Source: Methanolinea sp. SDB (lineage in GTDB: Archaea; Halobacteriota; Methanomicrobia; Methanomicrobiales; Methanospirillaceae). From it: DNA of 6,964 bases. Under the pieces are notes generated by a model. It had not been told where the DNA came from, made no database searches, and was given only the letters and a program-made list of their open reading frames with translations. The stretch is from NCBI GenBank assembly GCA_001412335.1, contig LKUF01000507.1:1-6964 (forward strand), in the 5' to 3' direction. How positions within the stretch are numbered: position 1 is the stretch's first letter; the number at the start of each line of letters is the position of its first letter. Below are positions 1 through 6,964 of this stretch, one piece after another. Position numbers and translations under genes: made by a program.

Positions 1-3000
1 CGCCACGACCACTTCTACAAAATGTTCGTTATGATCATCCGTCAGGGGAATCGTCTGTGCCCGTTGTACGACCCCATCAACGGTTACGCTCTCCACCCCT
101 TCGTCCGCCCGTCCCTGCACGACCTTTATATGGTAGATGGTCTCCCGGTACCGGTAGTGCAACGTGAAGCCCCCCCAATCGGCAGGGAGGCAGTGCTCAA
201 CATGCAGTTTGTCCACTTCGAGTCGGATTCCCAGGAGTGATTCCACAATCAGCCGGTACATCCATCCGGCTGCGCCCGTGTACCAAGTCCATCCGCCACG
301 ACCCGTGTGGGGCGGGACGGCATAGACGTCCGCCGCGACTACGTAGGGCTCCACTTTGTATGTTGCAATCCCTTCAGTCGATCCCCCATGATTTACCGGG
401 TTGATCATGGTAAGGAGTTCCCATGCCCGTCTGTCGTCCCCCAGGGCAGCAAAGGCCATGGCGGCCCAGATGGCCGCATGCGTGTATTGCCCGCCGTTTT
501 CCCGAACACCGGGAACATACCCCTTGATATAACCGGGATTTAAAGAAGATTTGTCGAAGGGCGGATCGAGAAGCTGAATCAACGAGGAGTCCCTGCGTAC
601 GAGGTGCTTATCCACTGCGTCCATGGCCATGTGTGAACGCGTTGCGCTCCCTGCCCCGGACAGGACCGACCAGCTTTGCGCAATGGAATCGATCCGGCAT
701 TCGGGATTGCCTGCTGAACCGAGAGGCGTGCCGTCGTCAAAAAAAGCCCGAAGGTACCACTCACCATCCCAGCCGTGCTCCTCAATGTTTCGGCGGAGCT
801 TGCCCGCTTCTGCCTCACAATGCTCGGCAAAGGGCAGGTCTCCGCACATGCGCGCAACCTCCATGAACTTCATCAGTACGTTATAGAGGAAGAATGCGAG
901 CCAGACACTTTCGCCTTTGCCGTCTTTACCCACCATGTTCATGCCGTCGTTCCAGTCACCGGAACCGATGAGCGGCAGGCCATGTTCGCCAAATCTGAGG
1001 CCCTTCGTGATCGCTCGTACACAGTGGTCGTAGAGACTCGTCTTTTCTTCGGACCTGCCGGGCAGATCGTAATAGGAGTCCTCCTCGGCGTTGACCGGAC
1101 GCCCCTTTATAAAGCGGACGGGTTCATCCAGCACCCCCGTGTCCCCGGTAGTCAGAACGTAGCGACACGTCGCCCAGGGAAGCCAGAGAAAATCATCCGA
1201 GCAATGGGTTCGCACGCCCCGTCCTGTGGGTGGATGCCACCAGTGCTGCACATCTCCTTCCGGGAACTGTCGTGACGCACTGAGGAGGAGGTGCTCCCGA
1301 ACCAGGCGTGGCTCGGCGTGAATGAGGGCCATCACGTCCTGCAACTGGTCACGGAAACCAAAGGCGCCCCCTGACTGGTAGTAACCGCTCCGTCCCCAAA
1401 GACGGCAAGTCAGGGTCTGGTATAGGAGCCAACCGTTGGCCAGGACGTTGATGGACGGGTCCTTTGTCTCCACCTGAACGGCGCCGAGGGTGTGGTTCCA
1501 GTACTGCCATGTTGCTTCAAGGGCCTCACGGGCAGCAAACGATCCCTGGAAACGGCGTGCCAGGTTGACGGCATCATCGGCATCCTGTCCGGCGCCCAGG
1601 GTAAAGACAATTTCGCGCTCTTCCCCGTCTGCCAGCTCAAAGGCCACCTGGATAGCGCCGCATGGATCCAAAGCGGTCCCTACCCTGCCGGAAAGCCGCA
1701 ACCTCTTCATAGCGGCGGGATTGGCGAGCGTTCCGTTACGCCCAAGGAACTCCGTCCGGTCTCCGCTCATGGTCCGGGATGGATCGTCCACATTAAAAAA
1801 GGCCGTTCGTTTCCCGAATTCAGCGTTGTAAGGGTTACGGGCGAAGAGGGCGCCGCTCAGAGCATTGATCTCTGTAATGACGTGCATGGCGGTTTTTGGT
1901 CTCAGATCGCCCAGCACCCATTCCACATATCCGGTGGCGGACAGTCTCCGTGACCGGCCTGAGAGGTTGCGCACTTTCAACACCGTAAACTTGACCGCAT
2001 CGTCCAAGGCCACGTACACCCACACCTCTGTGCTGATACCGCGTTCCGTGTGCTCGAAGACGCTATAGCCGAATCCGTGGCGGGTGACGTAAGGCGTTTT
2101 ACCGCAGCTGGGCCGCGGCATGGGTGACCAGACGTGGCCGCGCTCTTCATCGCGTATATAAAAGGCCTCCCCACCCGTATCACTGACAGGATCGTTGTAC
2201 CATGGCGTGAGGCGGAACTCGTGGGCGTTTTCGCTCCAGGAATAGGCAAGACCGTTCTCTGAGACAACGGTTCCGAAATGCCGGTTCGCCAGCACATTCA
2301 CCCATGGCGCCGGCGTCACCTGCCTGCGGGCAGTTGAAATGATGTACTCCCGGCCATCAAGTGTAAAACCGCCCAGTCCATTCCCAAAAATCAAATCCTG
2401 GCGAGGTTTTGCTTCTATTTCCGGAATTTCGCGCCGTGTTGTGGCTCTGGTTACCAGAGTGGCCGGCAACATTCCTTCCATAAAGCTCCGTCCCTTGATC
2501 TGGTCCGTGAGCGTTCCCTTGCGGTCAGTGATGATAACGCGGGCAACCGCCTGGAACAGGACGCGGTCCTCCTTCGATATCTGGTCTGAAGGTCTGACAA
2601 AAATACCGCCCGGTCGATCGGCCAATTTCGCTTCTGTGCCCGCAGCGATGAGCCCCATGATCTGCTCGTGAAGAAGTTGCCGGTAACCGGCGCGATCTTC
2701 GTTCCAGATGACCAGGTCCACAGCCAGTCCTTTGAGACGCCAGTATGCATGGGCCTGAACGAGTTGTCGCACCAGGTTGATGTTGGCCGGATCTTCAATC
2801 CGCAATAGCACGATGGGGAGATCGCCGGAGATAGAGTATCCCCAGAGGCCGGATTGGCCACGACGGTTTTTGATGATAGCCCCCGGATCGGCACGTAGTG
2901 ACAGATTCGCGTATAGAACAGAGGCGGCAAGACGTCCATAAAGTTGCGCATCGGCTTCCGTGGCATTGATCTGTCTTAGCAGCACCTGGCTATGGGTCCA

Positions 3001-6000
3001 CGCCAGATCAAAGACACGATCGGCAAGATGCCGGTCCTGGTATTTCCTGACAAGGTCCAGGCAGGCATTCCGGGTTTCGGTGATCCCGGTGACGATAATG
3101 ATGACTGCCGATTTCCCCGGATCGAGGGTTAATTGATGCCGGATCGCTACAATCGGATCGAGCACTGAGCCCTCATTGTCCGAGAGCCCGGATGAACCTC
3201 TCATCGCTTCCGGATCGGCAAGAGTGTTCCCACGGCCGATAAACCGCATCCGGTCGGTCTCATAGGATACTTCACCGGTCTCGGCCCCGTGCACCGCCAT
3301 GAGATGGAACATCCATGGCGACTGTTCTCCAAGGGAGCGGGGCCGGCGCTTGCAGAGTATTGCCCTCTGCTCGCGGATGATCTCGGTCTGGATAAAGAGA
3401 TTGCTGAAGGCCGGGTGCAGCGCGTCCTGCGCGGGCGGTGCAAGAACAACTTCCGAGTAACTCGTTACCTCAATTGTTCTTTGCATCCGCGCCCGGTTGG
3501 CGATGGTGATTCGGCGCATCTCGATGTCATCCTCAGGTGAAATCACAATCTCCGTATGGGTATCGAAGTCCTGATCCCGGCGGCGAAACTCTGCTCGTCC
3601 TACCGAGAAGATTGCTTCGTACTGCTTTGAAGGCTTTAGGGTGGGTTGGTATGCCGTTGACCAGAAAGTGCCGGTTGAAAGGTCACGGATATAACAGAAT
3701 GCACCCCAGTTATCGCAGGTGCTGTCTTCGCGCCACCGCGTCACTGCCATGTCTTTCCATTGGCTGTAACCGCCGCCTGCGTTTGTGATCATCACGTGAT
3801 ATCTCCCGTTGGACAACAACTGCACTTCCGGTATGGGTGTGTCGGGGCTTTTGTAAACGCGCATCGGCATCTCTTCTACTTCATGTGAGACTGCATCCAC
3901 CTCGGCAAGTTCGGCCGCTTGTGAATAAAAGGCCGTTGCCTTTGGCACCCGTTCCTGAAGCAACAGCATAATTGCCCGAAACGAGGGCTCTGACTCGAAT
4001 CGCTTCTGCATGGGGCGGTTGAGGAGCAAAGAGGCCAGCGAGAGGAGGGTCATGCCCTGATGATGGGCCATGAAGGAACGAACCACCGCACTCTCATTCC
4101 CGTGGGGCAGGTGGGAGGGGGTGTAGTCAATGGCTTCATAAAAACCATACTTTCCCTCAATGCCCTGAGCGGAGAGTTCCTCAAGATTGCGACATGCCTC
4201 TTCAGGGGCTACCAGGAGCGCTAAAGCTGAGGCATAGGGGGCAATAACCAGCTCGGAGAACCCGCGTTTGAGCCCCAAGCCGGGCACGCCAAAGGCGCTG
4301 TACTGGTAATTGAGATGACCGTCGATCATGTTATAACCGGATTCCGAAATACCCCACGGCACCCCCCGCTGTTTCCCGTACTTGATCTGTCTTGCCACAG
4401 CCGCCTTACAGGTTTCGTCGAGGAGTGTCTGCTCATAAGTGGGCATGACAAGGAGAGGCATGAGGTATTCGAACATGGAGCCGCTCCAGGAAAGGAGAAC
4501 CGGTTCTCCGCCGGCGGTAGTGAGCAGGCGCCCCAAGGCAAACCAGTTTTCCTGCGGCAATTGTCCCTGGGCAATGGCGACAAAACTGGAAAGTCGCGCT
4601 TCCGACGCCAGTAGATCATAGTAACTCGCGTCCCGTCGGTTTTCACTGAGGTTGTAGCCGATAGCCAACAGATGGCGAGTCTCGTCATAGAGGAAGTCAT
4701 AATCCATATGGGCAAGTAAACCGGATCGTGCTACAAGTTTTTCGATAACGACGATTCTCGCCCTGGCCCTGTTGCTTGCCTCCATGATGGCTCCTCGAAG
4801 CGCATCAATCTGCTCGCTTTCCTCCGGAGTCCCGGCGTGACGATCTGTCATTGCCGGCAGTAACTCTTTGTCAAAATTGGCCAATATTCGCAGCGTCGGA
4901 ATTTCACCGAGACCAGGGAAGGTGTCGAGCACATCGGAAGGGAGAGGCAGTACGATCCATGGCGCAAGAAATTCCAACTCATCGAGGGCGGCCCTGCATT
5001 GACCTGTAAAGGCCCGTGCCCACTCTGCGGCCAGGCTTTCCGGGGCGGCGTCAAAGCCATGAAGTCCTTCCAGGGCAGGCAAAGCGATCCCGCCAAGGAC
5101 CTCTCGTGCAGCCGCAAGCGTATTCGGACTGGCGGCGCAAAGAGACTCCAACGCTTCTCGCAATCGAGAGAGCTGGTGCGGAACGGGTTTACCGGCGACG
5201 TCCAGAAGAATTCGCGCCGTATCGAGGAGCCCATCAAATACCCTTGATCCCATGATCCTCTCATCAGGGAGTGCAGTGAGCCCTGCCCGTAATGTCAACA
5301 GATGGGCCGCAATATTTCCGCTGTCCACAGTCGAAATATACATCGGCAGCAGCGGCTTCAGAGACTCTGTATCGTACCAGTTATAGAAGTGTCCCTTGTG
5401 GCGCTCCATGGATTGCATGGTGCGCAGCGCATTGGCCGTGCGATCGAGAAGTTGTCCTGCAGAAATATAGCCAAAGTCCCAGGCGGACAAATTGGCGAGG
5501 AGCGTAAGTCCCATGTTGGTCGGCGACGTACGACGGGCAACCTTGGCAAAGGGATTTTCCTGATAGTTATCGGGCGGAAGCCAATGATCCTCCGGGCCGA
5601 CGAAGGTCTCGAAGAAGCACCAGGTCTTTCGGGAAATCTTTCTCAGAAAGTTGATCTGTTCTGAACTGAGTCTTTCCTTCCGGCGGCCAAGCGGTTTACT
5701 GGTCCACCATGTTACTCCGGGGGAGAGAAACCAGAAGATGAGCACAGGCAGGGCGACGACCAAAGCCTCCGGTCTGGAAAGTGCGACATGGATCGCCGCA
5801 ACGACGGCAATGACCGGGGCTATCCACATGGTCCGGTAGGCTCCGGCCAGGTCCTTTCGGCTCGTGCGATGGAAGTCGCCCGAAGGGTTCCATTCGAGAA
5901 GCCGCTTGTTACCAGTCAGCATCCGCCAAATGGTGCGCAGAACAGCGTCCATACTGAAAAATGCTTCATAGGGCAGGCAGAGGAGGGTAAATGCAGCTTG

Positions 6001-6964
6001 GCCATGGTTTATACCGCTCCCCCGCATCGTGGCGAGAATATGCTGACTGGGAAGGACATCATCTGACTTCTGAAAAAGATCCAGGAGAGACATAATCCAG
6101 GGGGGGATCAGGACGATTCCCATCACCGACAGGGTCCAGAACCAGGGCATGGGTAAAACGGTCCAGCCCAGGAGAAGCAGAAGGGTCATCGCCAAAGGCA
6201 AGAGGCTGCGCCGAAGGTTGTCGAAAAGCTTCCATCGGGAAAGCAGTGATAGGGGATTCTTCTGAAAACGCACATCCGGGCCGGGGATCCCCGGCAGCAG
6301 CCATCTAAAAAGCTGCCAATCCCCGCGAATCCATCGGTGCCTGCGGCTCACATCTGCGCTGTAGCGAGCAGGGTATTCCTCATACAGCTGAACATCGCTC
6401 AAAAGACCTGCCCGCGCATAACACCCTTCGATGAGATCGTGGCTCAAAATCCGGTTCTCGGGAAAACGTCCCCTGAGGGCCTGCTCGAACGCATCAATCT
6501 CATAGATGCCCTTGCCAATGAAGGAGCCCTCGCCAAAGAGGTCCTGGTACACATCAGAGACAACACGGGTATAGGGATCGATGCCTGCATGACTTCCCCA
6601 CATGCGGGCATAACGTGTCCGGTTCGTGCTGGGCAGACTCACGACCACCCGTGGCTGAAGGATGCCGTATCCGGCACAGATACGTTGCTTCTTGTCATCG
6701 TATTGCGGACGATTCAACGGGTGTTCCATAGCCCCCACAAGCTGCCACGCGGCGTCACGGGGTAGTTGTGTATCCGTGTCCAGTGTAATGATGTATTTCG
6801 CTTTCTCCAATCCTTCCGTATTACCAACGATGAGTGAAAAGCACTCTCTTGAGCCCCCACGAAGAAAGGAATTCAGTTCCGCAAGCTTTCCCCGCTTGCG
6901 TTCGTAACCCATCCATATATGGTCCTGGGGATTGAAGCGGCGTGGCCGATGGAAAAGAAAAAAG
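1..6964 (-). CDS. ndvB: Cyclic beta-1,2-glucan synthase (NdvB/ChvB/Cgs family), partial at both ends
   Basis: One minus-strand frame is open through the whole window (2321 codons, no in-frame stop), without start or stop codon. The translation matches the cyclic beta-1,2-glucan synthase layout: GT84 glycosyltransferase end (residues 1-235; DTDTQLPRD 62-70, SHDLIEG 174-180, RRHRW 207-211), four membrane helices (254-294 and 379-418), middle glycoamylase-like/GH189 domain (about 430-1020), two Glyco_transf_36-type beta-sandwich units (from about 1040 and 1522), and a C-terminal GH94 barrel with GSGDWNDGMN at 2000-2009. Family members make cyclic periplasmic glucan from UDP-glucose at the inner membrane; it acts in osmotic adaptation and, in some hosts, in symbiosis or virulence. 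Family proteins run to about 2800-2900 residues, so roughly 550 N-terminal residues lie past 6964. The C-terminus (IPLTDDHNEHFVEVVVA) suggests the stop is just left of position 1. Both ends and all motifs share one frame, so no frameshift is needed. Neighbours and regulation are not visible. Confidence 0.96.
184..1461 (-). other. GH94 phosphorylase-like catalytic barrel (chain-length control)
   Basis: Residues about 1835-2260 form the (alpha/alpha)-barrel of a GH94 inverting phosphorylase, related to cellobiose and 1,2-beta-oligoglucan phosphorylases. GSGDWNDGMN at 2000-2009 contains the DWND motif that carries the general-acid aspartate of GH94. WWHPPTGRGVRTHCSDDFLW from 1908 is a typical active-site segment. 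NPVNHGGSTEGIATYKVEPY from 2188 and GRGGWTWYTGAAGW at 2221-2234 resemble the phosphate-binding end of the family's site. In the Brucella enzyme this domain controls glucan length by phosphorolysis; the same role is inferred here because no key motif is missing. The remaining residues to 2321 form a C-terminal beta-sandwich cap (LHYRYRETIYHI from 2268, VESVTVDG from 2289) that reaches the window edge. Confidence 0.88.
1264..2400 (-). repeat. Internal protein repeat, copy 2 (N-terminal sandwich of the GH94 module)
   Basis: Residues about 1522-1900 repeat the plan of copy 1. Landmarks: FGNGLGGFTLDGREYIIS from 1526, FYIRDEERGHVWS from 1601, DRTEFLGRNGTLANPAAM at 1735-1752, LDP at 1765, WNHT at 1822 and GRSGYYQSGGAFGFRDQLQD at 1857-1876. 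The W-x-H pair sits exactly 500 residues after its counterpart in copy 1 (W1822 against W1322), and the FxGR-(G/N)-xTLAxPxAM block 498 after (F1739 against F1241). Unlike copy 1, this copy keeps the full substrate-site block (RSGYYQ, FGFRDQLQD) and runs straight into the catalytic barrel, so it is the true sandwich domain of the GH94 unit. Confidence 0.82.
2701..3846 (-). repeat. Internal protein repeat, copy 1 (Glyco_transf_36-type sandwich plus short helical tail, no catalytic barrel)
   Basis: Residues about 1040-1421 form a beta-sandwich unit of the kind found at the N-terminus of GH94 enzymes (PF06165), followed by a helical tail. Landmarks: LLSNGRYHVMITNAGGGYSQ from 1049, FCYIRDLSTGTFWS from 1089, RFIGRGNTLADPEAM from 1240, LDP at 1268, WTHSQ from 1322 and GQSGLWGYSISGDLP from 1369. 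Each has a counterpart about 500-510 residues later in copy 2, so this is an old tandem duplication at protein level; the DNA is too diverged to count as a nucleotide repeat. Copy 1 ends where copy 2 would enter the phosphorylase barrel and has no DWND motif. It is therefore probably structural, linking the cyclising domain to GH94. Two such domains are normal in this family. Confidence 0.8.
3904..5676 (-). other. Middle glycoamylase-like domain (GH189, glucan-cyclising)
   Basis: Residues about 430-1020 form the central domain annotated in databases as glycoamylase-like (PF10091) and more recently as GH189, the transglycosylase that closes the beta-1,2-glucan ring. Family-type blocks are seen in order: HWLPPDNYQENP from 460, RTSPTNMGL from 478, GHFYNWYDT from 524, STVDSGN at 544-550, MDYDFLYDETRHLLAIGYN at 753-771, SWSGSMFEYLMPLL at 825-838, GVPWGISESGYN at 867-878, YGFYEAIDYTPS at 939-950 and RSFMAHHQGM at 962-971. 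E874 (ISESGYN) and E943 (FYEAIDY) are acidic residues in conserved-looking blocks that could take part in catalysis; I cannot assign the catalytic pair without an alignment. The length of about 590 residues fits the domain. A helical stretch at 562-745 separates the two conserved halves. Confidence 0.85.
5710..6204 (-). other. Four transmembrane helices in two pairs following the GT84 domain
   Basis: Hydrophobic stretches lie at residues about 254-268 (LLPLAMTLLLLLGWT), 273-294 (from WFWTLSVMGIVLIPPW), 379-397 (MWIAPVIAVVAAIHVALS) and 401-418 (LVVALPVLIFWFLSPGV). The segments before the first pair (SRWKLFDNLRRS), between the pairs (many R and K around 342-378) and after the last helix (KPLGRRKER) are basic. 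By the positive-inside rule, all three flanks face the cytoplasm and each pair forms a hairpin. An even number of crossings leaves both the transferase and the downstream GH189/GH94 part in the cytosol, as described for the six-helix Brucella enzyme. The first two helices of that topology would lie in the missing N-terminus. A moderately hydrophobic stretch at 324-340 is probably not a crossing. Helix ends are estimated by eye. Confidence 0.8.
6259..6963 (-). other. GT84 glycosyltransferase domain, C-terminal half
   Basis: Residues 1-235 carry the processive glycosyltransferase signature. DTDTQLPRD at 62-70 gives the DxD pair (D62, D64) that binds the UDP-sugar and metal. GEGSFIGKGIYEID at 144-157 and SHDLIEG at 174-180 supply the third acidic position (D176). 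RRHRW at 207-211 fits the (Q/R)xxRW acceptor motif exactly and is followed by IRGDWQ. In characterised family members this cytoplasmic domain polymerises beta-1,2-linked glucose from UDP-glucose, with the protein itself acting as primer. The spacing of about 112 residues between DxD and the HDL aspartate agrees with what I recall for Brucella Cgs. The N-terminal half of the domain, including its first conserved aspartate, and the preceding membrane helices lie beyond 6964. The 235 boundary is approximate. Confidence 0.9.

Noticed and set aside
775..1275. Plus-strand ORF of 166 codons, the longest on that strand
   Set aside because: It is codon-register antisense to the GH94 barrel, where the minus frame reads through conserved motifs including DWND. 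Its own product has no recognisable domain, and GC-rich coding DNA commonly gives such antisense open frames.
1492..1953. Plus-strand ORF of 153 codons
   Set aside because: Also in codon register with, and antisense to, the second sandwich domain. It has no recognisable motif and no clear ribosome binding site.
1..2400. A separate stand-alone cellobiose or chitobiose phosphorylase gene
   Set aside because: The GH94 part is in the same uninterrupted frame as the upstream domains, with no stop and no sign of a new start between them.
2451..2966. Minus-strand ORF of 171 codons in a different frame
   Set aside because: It overlaps the continuous glucan synthase frame in a shifted register. Its product is rich in Arg, Ser and Pro with no domain, as expected of an out-of-frame shadow.
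4326..4715. Minus-strand ORF of 129 codons in a shifted frame, considered as a possible frameshift fragment
   Set aside because: The main frame reads cleanly across the same bases with family-specific blocks (SWSGSMFEYLMPLL, MDYDFLYD), so no frameshift is present.
3904..5676. A true starch-type glucoamylase, as the name glycoamylase-like domain might suggest
   Set aside because: The name is a database label. The context between GT84 and GH94 and the block order fit the cyclising domain of beta-1,2-glucan synthases, not GH15 starch enzymes.
1..6964. RNA genes, CRISPR arrays, insertion sequences, riboswitches, promoters or terminators
   Set aside because: No spaced direct repeats, transposase-like frames, tRNA-like folds or intergenic space were seen. 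Every base lies within the coding frame.

Overview
The window lies entirely inside one very large gene on the minus strand. A single reading frame stays open from position 6963 down to position 1 (2321 codons, no stop). It encodes most of a cyclic beta-1,2-glucan synthase of the NdvB/ChvB/Cgs family. Both ends are cut. The missing N-terminus lies beyond position 6964 (roughly 550 residues, judging from remembered family lengths of about 2800-2900). The stop codon should lie only a few codons to the left of position 1, because the last residues already look like the family's C-terminal strand. Residue numbers below count from the first complete codon (6963..6961 = residue 1).

Reading the protein from N to C (high to low coordinates): the second half of the GT84 glycosyltransferase, with its DxD, HDLxEG and RxxRW motifs (about 6259..6963). 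Then four membrane helices in two pairs (about 5710..6204), followed by the middle glycoamylase-like domain, now classed as the GH189 cyclising domain (about 3904..5676). Last come two tandem beta-sandwich plus helical units (2701..3846 and 1264..2400). The second of these continues into a full GH94 phosphorylase-like barrel with an intact DWND motif (184..1461).

From family knowledge, the parts work as one machine on the cytoplasmic side of the inner membrane. GT84 polymerises beta-1,2-glucan from UDP-glucose, GH94 trims chains by phosphorolysis to set their length, and the middle domain closes the ring. All recognisable catalytic motifs of the visible part are present, so nothing here suggests a pseudogene.

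The host is most likely a Gram-negative bacterium of moderately high GC, estimated by eye at about 55-60%. The sequence cannot fix the lineage. The gene is classic in Rhizobiaceae and Brucella but also occurs in many other proteobacteria and some Firmicutes. No second gene, RNA gene, mobile element, CRISPR array, promoter or terminator is visible. The plus-strand ORFs are antisense shadows of this coding sequence.
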